From positions 1-64,000 of the forward strand of contig JASBSU010000012.1 in NCBI GenBank assembly GCA_030148725.1: a stretch of 64,000 nucleotides of DNA, given 5' to 3'. The notes under the pieces were generated by a model. That model was not told where the DNA came from. It searched no databases and saw only the letters and a list, made by a program, of their open reading frames with translations. The translations under genes and the position numbers were made by a program. Of this stretch, positions 43,465 to 53,200 are shown piece after piece. The stretch's first letter is position 1. The number at the start of each line of letters is the position of its first letter. This DNA comes from Hyphomicrobium sp. (GTDB lineage Bacteria; Pseudomonadota; Alphaproteobacteria; Rhizobiales; Hyphomicrobiaceae).

Positions 43465-44091
43465 TTACCTGGCGCGGCCAGCGCGTGCGAGCGCGGCAGC
43501 ATCGCCGTGCCCTGCATTGGACGCCGATCTCGCCCGTTTGCCGGCGAAATACGCCTGCACCGGTCCCATGTCGGTTGATGCCATGTTGGCTACAGACGTC
43601 GCGCGCAGCTCCCGCATACCTTCGACATCGATATCGCCGAGCTTGATGTGCTGAGCGTACTGCAGGGCGACGAGGCCGCGGCCATCAGCCGAGCGCGCGT
43701 ACTTGAAGACGTTGAACTCCATCACGTCGCTGTCGGGCGCCCACGTGAGGAAGTCGATGATGGCGTCGCCCGTCTTTTCGTTGACGACGATCGCGAAGTT
43801 GGCGTCCTTGTTGTTTTCCTTCACGGCCTTGCCGACCGCCTCGACGGCTGCGGTGGGATTGTCGCCCATCTCAGGGAAGGCATGGAATGCGAGCAGCTTC
43901 GACCAGTCGTCGACGGTCTCGCCCGGCAGTGTGAACTCCGCGATGCCGTTGCCGGCTTGCCCATCGGGAAGCACGGCCTGATCCTCGAAACCGAGCGAAT
44001 AGCGCCGGCCGTCGAATTCCGCTGACGGCCGTTCGGCCGCCCATGCAACCGTGACGGACGTGATGAGAGCCAGGGCGGGCAGCAGACGCAT
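43465..44091 (-). CDS. Hypothetical secreted protein
   Basis: A 208-residue protein with signal peptide (MRLLPALALITSVTVAWAAE) and a compact mature domain (AEFTLPGETVDDWSKLLAFH, ANFAIVVNEKTGDAIIDFLTW, MEFNVFKYAR). Likely periplasmic. The family is not recognised with confidence. GAAGGA precedes the start. The tail (about 25 residues) is Ala/Arg-rich. Confidence 0.75.
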   Translation of the reverse strand: MRLLPALALITSVTVAWAAERPSAEFDGRRYSLGFEDQAVLPDGQAGNGIAEFTLPGETVDDWSKLLAFHAFPEMGDNPTAAVEAVGKAVKENNKDANFAIVVNEKTGDAIIDFLTWAPDSDVMEFNVFKYARSADGRGLVALQYAQHIKLGDIDVEGMRELRATSVANMASTDMGPVQAYFAGKRARSASNAGHGDAAALARAGRAR

Positions 44092-44103
44092 GAGATGTGT
44101 CCT

Positions 44104-44313
44104 TCAGGAACGCGAGACGGTGACGCGGGTGAGAGCGGGAGCTGCAACGACGCGGTCGAAAGGCTCGGCGTCGCAGCGGATCTTGTAGAGGGTCGCGCCG
44201 CCGTCGATCTTCAGCAGCTGCTCGATGCGATATGAAGCTTCGGGCGCCACGTGGCCGACCTCCAGCCCCGTGATCTGCACGAATGCACCGATTTCGAGCT
44301 CGTGCCGCCTCAT
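44104..44313 (-). CDS. Small conserved-looking hypothetical protein
   Basis: A 69-residue soluble protein (MRRHELEIGAFVQITGLEVG...) with a beta-rich pattern. GGAGG five bases before the ATG at 44313 favours this start over the one at 44325. Twelve bases upstream of the secreted-protein gene, so the two likely form an operon. The 44314-44566 spacer beyond holds no other gene. Confidence 0.7.
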   Translation of the reverse strand: MRRHELEIGAFVQITGLEVGHVAPEASYRIEQLLKIDGGATLYKIRCDAEPFDRVVAAPALTRVTVSRS

Positions 44314-44566
44314 GCCATCCTCCATGCCCTGGAGGCGACCCTAGGGGGTCGACGCTGAAGGTCGCGTATCCCGCCTGCAGACAATTGGACGAAGATTGTT
44401 AGGCCGCGGGCAACGAGCTTTTTCCGAGCGGCCTTTAGCGTAACTATTTTGCTCGTGCGGGCGAACCATTAGCTTCAACGGATCGTTATCGACTGACTGC
44501 GCGGAACGCTATGCCCAGCCCGGCAGTCGACGAAACCGGAAACTCCAGGAAATTGCAGAGGCGCCA

Positions 44567-45874
44567 GTGCTCTCAACGCTACCCGTTGAAACTTCACCCT
44601 CTATTCGAGCCGACGCCCGCATTGCCCGCCAGTACGAGAGGCTTTCTCAGAGCCGAGCGTTGTCGCAAGCGCTTGCCGCGCCGCTGTCCGATGAGGATCA
44701 GGTCGTGCAAGCGATGGATGATGCCAGCCCCACCAAGTGGCATCTCGCGCATACGACGTGGTTCTATGAATCATTCATCCTGAAGCCGATGCTGCCCGGC
44801 TATCGCGAGTTCTCGGCTGATTTCGAATACTGCTTCAACTCCTACTACGAGAGCAAAGGCGACCGGCACCCGCGAGCCCACCGCGGCCTGCTGACCCGCC
44901 CATCCGTGTCGCAGGTGCGCGACTATCGCGCCCACGTCGATATGGCGCTCGAGCGTTTGTTCACGGAAGGCCTCGTTGACGATGCTTCCGATCTGGCCGC
45001 AATGATCGAGCTTGGCGTCAATCACGAGCAGCAGCACCAGGAGCTATTGCTCACTGATATTTTGAGCCTCTTTGCTCTTCAGCCGCTGCGTCCGGCCTAC
45101 CGCAATCCGCAGCCGAAGGCCGATGCGCCGTCGAGCGCGATCGACCTCGAGTTCCTGTCGTTCGATGGCGGCATCCACGCCATCGGATACGACGGCGCCG
45201 CCTTCTCCTACGACAACGAAGGCCCGGTGCACGAGGCGCTGCTCTATCCCTATCGTCTCGCCAATCGCTGCGTGACGAACGCAGAGTGGCTGGAGTTCAT
45301 CGGGGCCGGCGGCTACCGCGAGCCGCTGCTGTGGCTCGCTGATGGCTGGGCGACGGTGAAGAGCAAAGGCTGGCGTGCGCCTCTCTACTGGGAGGAGCAT
45401 GACGGTGGCTGGCACCAGATGACCCTCGAAGGGCTGTTGCCTGTCGATCCGGCGGCGCCCGTCACGCATATCAGCTTCTACGAGGCTAATGCGTTCGCGA
45501 CCTGGGCCGGCAAGCGCCTGCCGACGGAGTTCGAATGGGAAGCCGCCACCAAAGGCTATCCGCTCGCCGGCAACGATCTCACGACCGGTGCGCTGCGCCC
45601 GCGCGCAGCGTCGGGTAAGCCGGGTCGGCTCGCGCAGCTGTTCGGCGATGTGTGGGAATGGACTGCCAGCGCCTACCTGCCATATCCCGGCTACAGACCC
45701 GCGCCCGGAGCGGTCGGTGAGTACAACGGCAAGTTCATGGTCAGCCAGAATGTGCTGCGTGGCGGATCGTGCGCGACCGCGCCGGGGCACATTCGCGCCA
45801 GCTACCGCAACTTCTTCTATCCATACCAGCGCTGGCAGTTCACTGGGCTGCGGCTCGCAGAGGACGCAGCATGA
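44567..45874 (+). CDS. egtB: Ergothioneine biosynthesis sulfoxide synthase EgtB
   Basis: A 435-residue non-haem iron enzyme that joins Cys or gamma-glutamyl-Cys to hercynine using O2. DinB-like N-terminal domain with the iron-ligand motif H153-x3-H157-x-E159 (NHEQQHQELLL), then an FGE-sulfatase-like C-terminal domain ending in FGDVWEWTASAYLPYPGYRP and YRNFFYPYQRWQFTGLRLA. GTG start with AGAGG upstream. Coupled to egtD by an ATGA overlap. Confidence 0.93.
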   Translation: MLSTLPVETSPSIRADARIARQYERLSQSRALSQALAAPLSDEDQVVQAMDDASPTKWHLAHTTWFYESFILKPMLPGYREFSADFEYCFNSYYESKGDRHPRAHRGLLTRPSVSQVRDYRAHVDMALERLFTEGLVDDASDLAAMIELGVNHEQQHQELLLTDILSLFALQPLRPAYRNPQPKADAPSSAIDLEFLSFDGGIHAIGYDGAAFSYDNEGPVHEALLYPYRLANRCVTNAEWLEFIGAGGYREPLLWLADGWATVKSKGWRAPLYWEEHDGGWHQMTLEGLLPVDPAAPVTHISFYEANAFATWAGKRLPTEFEWEAATKGYPLAGNDLTTGALRPRAASGKPGRLAQLFGDVWEWTASAYLPYPGYRPAPGAVGEYNGKFMVSQNVLRGGSCATAPGHIRASYRNFFYPYQRWQFTGLRLAEDAA

Positions 45875-46875
45875 ACCTCGATGACGAAAGCCCGATGTGC
45901 CTCGCCGATACCTCATCCGGCGAGGCAAGAGAAACGCATGCCTTGGATGTTGCGGGCGGCGAGTTCGCAGCAGCGTTGATCGCGGGCCTTTCGGCACGCA
46001 GCAAGTCGATACCCTGTCGCTTCTTTTACGATGCGCAAGGCAGCCGGCTGTTCGAGCGCATTACGGATCTGCCCGAGTACTATCCCACCCGCACCGAGAC
46101 AGGCATTTTGCGCGGCCACGCCGACGATCTGGCGACGTTGGCGCCCCCCCGCTCGGTACTTATCGAGTTCGGATCGGGATCGAGCACCAAGACGGAAATC
46201 CTGCTCGAAGCGATGCCGCAGCTGCACGCATATGTGCCAATCGACATCAGTGCTTCGGCTTTGGAAGAGGCGGAGGAACGCATTGCAAAGTGCTTCCCCG
46301 CGTTGCGCGTCATGCCCATCGTGGGCGATTTTTCCAAGCCCCTCCAGTTGCCGGCGGACATTGCCGGCAAGCGCCGGCTGGGCTTTTTCCCCGGTTCGAC
46401 CATCGGCAACCTGACTGAGCGAGAAGCGGTCGGTTTGCTCTCGAGCATGCGCTCGATCCTCGGTGCCGAGGGCGTGCTCGTGGTCGGTGCGGACCTGAAG
46501 AAGGACGTCCGCCGGCTCCTCGCAGCCTACGACGACGCCGAAGGCGTCACGGCCGCGTTCAACCTCAACCTCCTGCAGCGCGCCAACCGCGAGCTCGGGG
46601 CTGACTTCGACCTTTACGCTTTCGATCATCGCGCGACGTACGATATGCGCCACGGACGCATCGATATGCATCTCGTCAGCCGCGTAGCCCAGGTCGTCAC
46701 GGTGCTCGGCCATCGCTTCCGGTTTCGGGCCGGAGAGCACATACACACCGAGCATTCGCACAAGTACGACATCGACGGTTTCGGCGATCTCGTCCGCCGC
46801 GCGGGCTGGCATCCGCAAGCTTGCTGGACCGATGCCGAACGCCTCTTCAGCGTACACGTCCTCAGCGCGCGATAG
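45871..46875 (+). CDS. egtD: Histidine N-alpha-methyltransferase EgtD
   Basis: A 334-residue SAM-dependent methyltransferase making hercynine from histidine. Family marks: RFFYDAQGSRLFERITDLPEYYPTRTE, EFGSGSSTKTEILL (SAM site), GFFPGSTIGNLTEREA, and HTEHSHKYDIDGF. Start at MNLDDESP (45871), overlapping the egtB stop. The pair supplies the first and second ergothioneine steps; no egtA, egtC or egtE is seen here. Confidence 0.93.
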   Translation: MNLDDESPMCLADTSSGEARETHALDVAGGEFAAALIAGLSARSKSIPCRFFYDAQGSRLFERITDLPEYYPTRTETGILRGHADDLATLAPPRSVLIEFGSGSSTKTEILLEAMPQLHAYVPIDISASALEEAEERIAKCFPALRVMPIVGDFSKPLQLPADIAGKRRLGFFPGSTIGNLTEREAVGLLSSMRSILGAEGVLVVGADLKKDVRRLLAAYDDAEGVTAAFNLNLLQRANRELGADFDLYAFDHRATYDMRHGRIDMHLVSRVAQVVTVLGHRFRFRAGEHIHTEHSHKYDIDGFGDLVRRAGWHPQACWTDAERLFSVHVLSAR

Positions 46876-46908
46876 CCCTCGAGGCGCGAATTGCGCTAAA
46901 AGCGCGCC

Positions 46909-47550
46909 ATGACATGGGATAAGGACGGCCCCGGCCAGCGCCGCGGCTATCACCACGGAAATCTCCGAGAGGCGCTCATAGCGGCAGCGCTGGACCTCAT
47001 CTCGAAGAAGGGGCCGGCCGGCTTCACCTTCGCTGACGCAGCGCGCGCAGCAGGGGTCAGTCCCGCCGCGCCGTACCGGCATTTCCGCGATCGCGATGCC
47101 TTGATGGCCGACATTGCCCGTCGCGGCTTCGACGCCTTCGCCGAGGCGCTGTCACGTGCTTGGAACGATGGTCAGCCAACGCCGCGCGCAGCGTTCGAGC
47201 GTGTCGGTCGCGCCTATCTCGACTTCGCCGCGAAAGAGCCCGCGCAGTTTTCTGCGATGTTCGAGAGCGGAATCCCGCTCAATGATCATCCCGAGGTGCG
47301 CGAAGCCGGCGATCGCGCGTTCAACGTGCTGCGTCAGGCATGCGAGGCGCTGGCTGCAACGCTGCCGAAGGATAAGCGCCCGCCGTCACTGATGATGGCG
47401 TTGCACATCTGGTCGCTCAGTCACGGCATCGCAACGCTGTTCGGCAGAGGCGATGCTGCGCGCAGAACGATACCGATGTCGCCGGATGATCTTCTTGAAG
47501 CAGCTGTTCTGATCTATCTCGACGGTCTCAAAATCCCACTCGACGAATAG
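46909..47550 (+). CDS. TetR-family transcriptional regulator
   Basis: A 213-residue TetR regulator: N-terminal HTH (ALDLISKKGPAGFTFADAARAAGVSPAAPYRHFRDRDALMADIA) and a WHG-type C-terminal domain (HIWSLSHGIATLF). Located 33 bp after egtD in the same direction, so it may regulate the ergothioneine genes or a distant target; the sequence does not show an operator. Confidence 0.9.
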   Translation: MTWDKDGPGQRRGYHHGNLREALIAAALDLISKKGPAGFTFADAARAAGVSPAAPYRHFRDRDALMADIARRGFDAFAEALSRAWNDGQPTPRAAFERVGRAYLDFAAKEPAQFSAMFESGIPLNDHPEVREAGDRAFNVLRQACEALAATLPKDKRPPSLMMALHIWSLSHGIATLFGRGDAARRTIPMSPDDLLEAAVLIYLDGLKIPLDE

Positions 47551-47650
47551 CGAGCAGAGATTCATCGCGCGCATTTGACGTAGATAGATGCGATTTCAGC
47601 AAAACCGATGTATAGCAGTCGCACTTATTGACATCAGATGGATTGAAGAC

Positions 47651-47860
47651 ATGGCAGCGAACGAGAAGACGTCGGCAGCAGTTGCGAAGATTGCCGCGAA
47701 GGCATTGAAGGCTCCCGGCACACTCACGACGACCGAGATCAAGAAGCTTGCAGCGTCTGCTCTGACGCAGGCTGCTGATAAGCCGGTCAAGAAAAAGACG
47801 GTGAAGCGCAAGGTCGCCGCGAAGAAGGTGAAGCGCAAAGCCGTCAAGAAGAAGCGCTGA
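47651..47860 (+). CDS. Lysine-rich histone H1-like small protein
   Basis: A 69-residue very basic protein: an Ala-rich helical N-terminal half (about residues 8-42) and a C-terminal tail dominated by Lys/Arg with KKK and KRK runs (VKKKTVKRKVAAKKVKRK). Resembles histone-H1-like nucleoid proteins. The start at MAANEKTS; a longer frame to 47588 lacks support. Confidence 0.8.
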   Translation: MAANEKTSAAVAKIAAKALKAPGTLTTTEIKKLAASALTQAADKPVKKKTVKRKVAAKKVKRKAVKKKR

Positions 47861-48318
47861 CGCTCTCAGTCGGCGGCACGCTCATTTGGTTTCGTGCCGC
47901 CGCCAACGTACCGCGCTCGACGATACGTCTCGCCGGCTGCACTGCTTGCTCGCACCGACGTTGCAACGCGCGTCGCGCTCTATCGAACATTCGTCAGCGC
48001 CGCGCACCCGGCATCCGCCCGCCCTTGACCAACGGGCGCGCGTCGGCCAGGGCTCTATTCGACCCTCGCGCGCACCCGCGCGCCGTTCGCATCGCGAGCT
48101 GCCGTCACCGAGCGCAGCCTGCCGGCTGCCACCGCCTCGCCGCCCTTCGCCGAGCGCTGGAACTGAACACCTCGCATAACCATCTGTGAACCTGCCGCTT
48201 CCGCGGCTGGCGGCCAGGGTCAGTCCGACGCTCAATTTTTCTGATCCCGCCTCTTGACGCTCCGCCACCTGCCTGCCAACTATGTAAATGTGATAAACAT
48301 TCACATGGGAGACCTGCG
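47861..48318. other. 458-bp gap: hairpin and promoter region
   Basis: Contains a perfect 10-bp stem CGGCGGCACG/CGTGCCGCCG (47871-47902), likely the terminator of the histone-like gene, and at the right end a dyad before the DUF2852 gene. Frames on either strand in between read as Arg/Ser-rich composition artefacts, so I annotate no gene. Confidence 0.6.
48288..48306. promoter_or_regulatory. Dyad ATGTGA-N7-TCACAT before the DUF2852 pair
   Basis: A perfect 6-bp inverted repeat with a 7-base spacer, resembling a CRP/FNR half-site arrangement but one base longer in the spacer (CRP has 6). It ends 13 bp before the ATG, so binding would block transcription or translation initiation. TTGACG at 48254-48259 is a possible -35. 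Confidence 0.5.
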
Positions 48319-48744
48319 ATGACTGGGGTTGTGGCGACGCTCGACGACTACGGCAAACCCGCTTGGATTGCCGTCATGGTCGCCGGCTTCATCCTGTTCT
48401 GGCCCGTGGGCCTTGCCATTCTCGGCTACTTGCTATGGAGCGGACGCATGGGATGTGGTGCACGGAACGGTGAAATGAGCCGCTGGCAGCAGCGCTGGGC
48501 GGATCGGTGGGATCGCAAGGTCGAGCGTTTCGGCCGTGAGTTCCGCGGCAGCTTCGCTTCGAGCGGCAACGCCGCCTTCGACGAGTACCGCGAGGAGACG
48601 CTCCGCCGCCTCGAAGAAGAGCAGCGGGAGTTCCGCGAGTTTCTGGAGCGTCTGCGCAAGGCGAAGGACAAGTCCGAGTTCGACCAGTTCATGGCCGACC
48701 GCCGCAACCAGCCGACCACTGGTACTCAGGGCGCGACCACCTAA
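48319..48744 (+). CDS. DUF2852 membrane protein, copy 1
   Basis: A 141-residue DUF2852 protein: one N-terminal hydrophobic segment (about 14-40, WIAVMVAGFILFWPVGLAILGYLL), a Trp/Arg-rich juxtamembrane part and a charged helical C terminus with AFDEYREETLRRLEEEQREF. Typical of rhizobia-like bacteria; function unknown. Copy 2 follows directly. Confidence 0.88.
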   Translation: MTGVVATLDDYGKPAWIAVMVAGFILFWPVGLAILGYLLWSGRMGCGARNGEMSRWQQRWADRWDRKVERFGREFRGSFASSGNAAFDEYREETLRRLEEEQREFREFLERLRKAKDKSEFDQFMADRRNQPTTGTQGATT

Positions 48745-48751
48745 ATAAACG

Positions 48752-48781
48752 CAGCGCCGGGGCGATCACGCTCCGGCGCTG
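48752..48781 (+). terminator. Hairpin between the DUF2852 genes
   Basis: CAGCGCCGG / CCGGCGCTG stem, extendable with inner pairs to about 13 bp and an ATCA loop. No T-run. It probably separates or differentially stabilises the two messages. Confidence 0.6.
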
Positions 48782-48811
48782 ATTGACCACTCTCATCGGA
48801 GCTCGCATCCA

Positions 48812-49207
48812 TTGGGTCTGATCACTCTCGGCTTTGTCGCCTTCCTCTTTGTCGCCCTGTTCTGGGTGGCATGGGCTGTGATGTGGCTGGTCGTGGCGCT
48901 GTTCTGGCTGGCTTGGCCGCTGACGCTTTTGATCCTTGCCGCCATCGCTTGGCGTGCACAGTCACGGTATTGGTCGCGGTCTGACGCTCGCGCCTCTGCC
49001 GGACCAAGCGTTGCTCCCGGACAGAGCGGTAACCGCGCCTTCGACGAGTATCGCGAAGAGACGCTGCGGCACCTCGACGAGGAGCGCGAGAAGTTCGGCG
49101 CATTCCTCGAGCGGCTGCGCAAATCGAAGGATCGCGAGGCCTTCGACAGCTACATGGCCGAGCGCCGCGGCCGCCCGTCGAGCGGACCGCAAGGCCTCAT
49201 CGCCTGA
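48812..49207 (+). CDS. DUF2852 membrane protein, copy 2
   Basis: A 131-residue paralogue of the upstream protein. Hydrophobic N terminus (about 3-48), then the same C-terminal signature AFDEYREETLRHLDEEREKF and FLERLRKSKDREAFDSYMAERR. Start seems to be TTG at 48812. The variable region after the membrane segment is shorter than in copy 1. Confidence 0.85.
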   Translation: MGLITLGFVAFLFVALFWVAWAVMWLVVALFWLAWPLTLLILAAIAWRAQSRYWSRSDARASAGPSVAPGQSGNRAFDEYREETLRHLDEEREKFGAFLERLRKSKDREAFDSYMAERRGRPSSGPQGLIA

Positions 49208-49230
49208 CGAGCGACAGAATTGAAGCGCGA

Positions 49231-49263
49231 AAGCCAGGGCTGCAAAGCCCTGGCTTTTTTGTT
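49231..49263 (+). terminator. Rho-independent terminator
   Basis: Perfect 10-bp stem AAGCCAGGGC/GCCCTGGCTT with TGCAAA loop and a T-rich tail (TTTTTTGTTT). It ends the DUF2852 pair and lies before the convergent pentapeptide-repeat gene. The cleanest terminator in the window. Confidence 0.93.
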
Positions 49264-49291
49264 TGCCGATGCTGATCTGGCTGCCGCCGCT

Positions 49292-50137
49292 TCAGCGGAT
49301 CGTCTTGTCGAAGTTGAGTGCCGTCGAGAGGCCCTTCACGGTATCGAGGCCCTTGACGCCGAGCAGCGTAGCCCCGTCGAGGTCAGCGCCGGTAAGGTTC
49401 GCATCCGTGAGGTCGGCCCCGGTGAAATCGGCCCGCGACAGATCCGTAGATGAAAGGTTCGCGCCCTTGAGGTCCGCGCCGTTGAAGCGCGAGAACGTCA
49501 TCAGTGCGTGCTCGAAGTTTGCATCGCGCAGGATCGCCTTGCTGAAATCGCACGACTTCAGGAGGTTCTTCGACAGCGTGGTGATCGTGCCCTGGCCGGC
49601 GCGAACCTCCCGCGGCGTGAAGTTGGCGTTCGTCAGGTCGGCGCCGTGAAAGTCGGCTCCCGACAAGTTCGCCATGACGCGTATGCCGTTGAGGTTGGCT
49701 CCGGCAAAGCGCGGCGCATCTGCCAGGTTTTCTGAAAGGTCGGCATAGATCGTCGGTCGCAGGATGCTTGCACCTGCCAGGTTGGCCCCGGAGAAATCGG
49801 CGCGGATCAGCGTCGCCCGATCGAGGCGCGTGCCCGACATATCGGTGCCGCGCAGGTTGGCACCCGTGAAATCGGCGCCATAGAGGTTCGACTTCGCCAG
49901 CTTTGCGCCTTTGAAGTTGAGGCCCGACAGATCGAGATAGGTGAGGTCGTGGTTGGAGTAGTCGGGCACTTCACCGGGCTTGGCCTTGAACAGCGCCGAC
50001 GCGATGTCGCGCACCGCTATGTCTGCGGCAGGGTGGACTGGCTCCGTCTCCGCTGCTGCGGCGCCAAGGCCGATCATCATCGCCCCTGCCAGAGCCAGTC
50101 CCCAACCTGCCGAGCGTGCCGCGTGCCTTGTTGTCAT
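49292..50137 (-). CDS. Secreted pentapeptide-repeat protein
   Basis: A 281-residue protein with signal peptide (about 1-28, GLALAGAMMIGLGAAAA) and about 35 pentapeptide repeats of type A(D/N)LXX forming a right-handed beta-helix (LSGLNFKGAKLAKSNLYGAD and onward). Likely periplasmic; function unknown. Starts at MTTRHAAR; a longer frame to 50179 is unsupported. Confidence 0.88.
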   Translation of the reverse strand: MTTRHAARSAGWGLALAGAMMIGLGAAAAETEPVHPAADIAVRDIASALFKAKPGEVPDYSNHDLTYLDLSGLNFKGAKLAKSNLYGADFTGANLRGTDMSGTRLDRATLIRADFSGANLAGASILRPTIYADLSENLADAPRFAGANLNGIRVMANLSGADFHGADLTNANFTPREVRAGQGTITTLSKNLLKSCDFSKAILRDANFEHALMTFSRFNGADLKGANLSSTDLSRADFTGADLTDANLTGADLDGATLLGVKGLDTVKGLSTALNFDKTIR

Positions 50138-50282
50138 TTTGTTATCCGTCGCCTGATGGTGGGCGCTGACACATATCAAAGGGCGCGGATGCTGCGTGGC
50201 AAGGGGCTAGTGCGCCTTGTTCCTCCGAAAGTCGGGTGCAAGGCGCTCCTGCCACATAATGCTTGGGCCGACGACAACCGAC

Positions 50283-53200
50283 TTACGCGGCGCCGAACCC
50301 GCCACCCGTCGGTGTGACGATCACGATGGCATCGCCGGGTTCGAGCACGGTTTCGGCACAGCCTTCGATCGGCTCCACGCTGCCGTTGCGGCGTACGCTA
50401 TTGCTGCCGGCTTCCCCGGCTTCGCCGCCCGCGAGGCCGAACGGAGCAACGCGCCGATAGCCCGAAAGAATGGCGCAGTGCATGAGCTCCAGGAACCTGA
50501 TGACCCGGCGCGTACCATCGCCGCTTTTCCATTTCCCTTTGCCGCCCGATCCGCGCCGGATCGAGAATTCTTCGAGCAGCACCGGATAACGCAGCTCCAG
50601 AATTTCCGGATCGGTCAGCCGCGTGTTCGTCATGTGCACGTGCACCGCCGCCGCCCCGTCGAAACCGGGGCCAGCCGGCGCGCCCGAGCAGAGCGTTTCA
50701 TAGTACTGCACCGTCTCGTTGCCGAACGTCAGGTTGTTCATCGTGCCCTGAGCCGATCCGAGCGCACCAAACGCCGCGAACAGCGCGTTGGTGACGATCT
50801 GGCTCGTTTCGACGTTGCCGGCGACGACCGCTGCCGGATACGTCGGCCGCAGCATCGAGCCGTCCGGTACGACGATCTCGATCGGCTTCAGGCAGCCGGC
50901 GTTCATCGGGATCGGCTCATCGACCATGACGCGGACCGCGTAAAGCACAGCCGCACGCGTGACGGGTTCCGGCGCGTTGAAGTTGTTCGGCTGTTGCGCG
51001 CTGGTGCCTGTGAAATCGATCTTCGCGGTGCGGGTCTCGCGGTCGACCGTGATGCGAACCTCGACAGCGGTGCCCTGGTCCGTTTCGACGCGGTAATGGC
51101 CATCCTCGATCCGCGAGATCAGCCGCCGCACCGCATCTTCGGCATTGTCCTGCACGTGCCGCATGTAGGCTTCGACCACGTCTAGGCCGAAGTGCCGGAC
51201 CATCTGTGCAAGTTCGGCTTCGCCCTTGGCATTGGCCGCGAGCTGCGCCTTGAGGTCGGCGATATTCTTGTCCGGCCGCCGCGCGGGGTACTTTGCACCG
51301 GTCAGCAGCGCACGCGTCTCCTGCTCGAGAAAGCGCCCCTGATCGACCAGCTTGAAGTTGTCGATATAAACGCCTTCCTCCTCGATCCGCGTCGCACGCG
51401 GCGTCATCGAGCCGGGAGTAAGGCCGCCGATATCCTCGTGGTGTCCGCGGCTTGCGACGTAGAACAGCACCCGCGTCCCGCCTTCGTCGAAAACCGGTGT
51501 CACGACCGTGATGTCCGGCAGGTGCGTGCCGCCGTTGTACGGCGCGTTGAGCATGAAACTGTCGCCGGGGCGCATCGTGGTGCCGCGCTCGCGGATGATC
51601 GCCTCGACCGACCGATCCATCGAACCGAGGTGAACCGGAAGGTGCGGGGCGTTGGCCACCAGCGCACCCGTCGCATCGAAGACGGCGCACGAGAAGTCGA
51701 GCCGCTCCTTGATGTTCACCGACTGCGCCGTGTTGCGCAATGCTTCGCCCATCTGCTCGGCGATCGCCATGAAGAGGTTGTTGAAGACCTCCAGCAGCAC
51801 CGGATCTGCGTTCGCGCCGAGCCGTTCGCGTGCCCGCGGCTCAGCGCGCGTCAGAACGATGTCGTCATTAAGCGTAAGTCGTAGCTTCCAGCCAGGCTCG
51901 ACGACGATCGTCTGGTTCGGCTCGATGACGATGGCCGGTCCAGGGATGTCGGCATCGATCTCAAGCTGATCGCGCAGGATCACCGGTGCATCGTGCCAGG
52001 CGCCACGCGAATAAAACCTCGTTCGATCTCCCCTGCCGGCCTCTTCGACTGAACGAGGAATGGGACCGGGGCGGGAAGCTTGTTGCGCCGGTTGTTCCGG
52101 GGCCCCACCACCCGTTGCGGCAACTTCGAGCGCAGCAACAACAACGTCCTTCTCGGGCGATATGAACCCGAAGCGCTGGCGGTGCACGGCCTCGAAATCT
52201 CGCCGCATGAAGTGCGGCTCGGAAAGCGGCACGGCCAGCGCCGTGTCTCCACCCGCGTAGCGAAGATGCGCGAAGCTCTCGACCGCGATCGCATCGTGCT
52301 CGATGCCATCGTCGAGCAGCACCTCGGTAACTTCGCTCCCAAGCTCGTAGGCGAGCGTTTCGATGTCGTCCATCGCCGCCTCGCTCAGCGGCACTTCCAG
52401 TGACCGCTCCCGGCTTCCGCGCTGTTGGGCAAGGCCGATGCCGTAAGCCGACAGAAGCCCCGAAAGCGGATGCACCAGCACCGTCTCGATGCCGAGTGTA
52501 TCCGCGATCAGGCAGGCATGCTGTCCGCCGGCCGATCCGAAGCAGTTGAGCGCGTAGGCCGTCACGTCATAGCCGCGCTCTACGGAGATGTTCTTGATGG
52601 CGTTGGCCATGTTCTCCACGGCGATGCGGACGGCGCCGTCTGCGATGTCCTCCGGCGAACGCTTGTCGCCGACCTGCCGCGCCAACTCGTCGAACGCGCC
52701 GCGCACCGCATCGACATCGAGTGGCTGATCGCTCGTGGCACCGAAGATCGCGGGGAAATACTTCGGATTGAGCTTGCCCAGCATGACGTTGGCATCTGTG
52801 ACCGTCAGCGGCCCCCCGCGCCGGTAAGCCTTCGGACCTGGATTGGATCCCGCGCTCTCCGGTCCGACGCGAAACCGCGCACCGTCGAACGAGATGATGG
52901 AGCCGCCGCCTGCCGCGACCGTATGCACGCGCAGCATCGGCACCGCGAGGCGCACCCCCGCGATCTGCGTTTCGAACGATCGTTCATAGTCGCCCGCATA
53001 GTGCGCAACGTCCGTCGACGTGCCGCCCATGTCGAAGCCGATGACCTTGTCGAACCCCGCGCGTTTGCCGGTTTCGGCCATGCCGACAACGCCGCCCGCC
53101 GGCCCCGAAAGGATTGCATCGCGTCCCTGGAAGGCCTGCGCCGACTTGAGCCCGCCTGACGACGCCATGAACGACAGCCGCGGGTCATCATCGCCCGTCG

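Noticed and set aside
47882-48304. 140-residue minus-strand and 97-residue plus-strand frames in the gap
   Set aside because: Both are Arg/Ser/Gly-rich without ribosome sites; they overlap each other, and the dyad and promoter-like sequence at the right end explain the region better.
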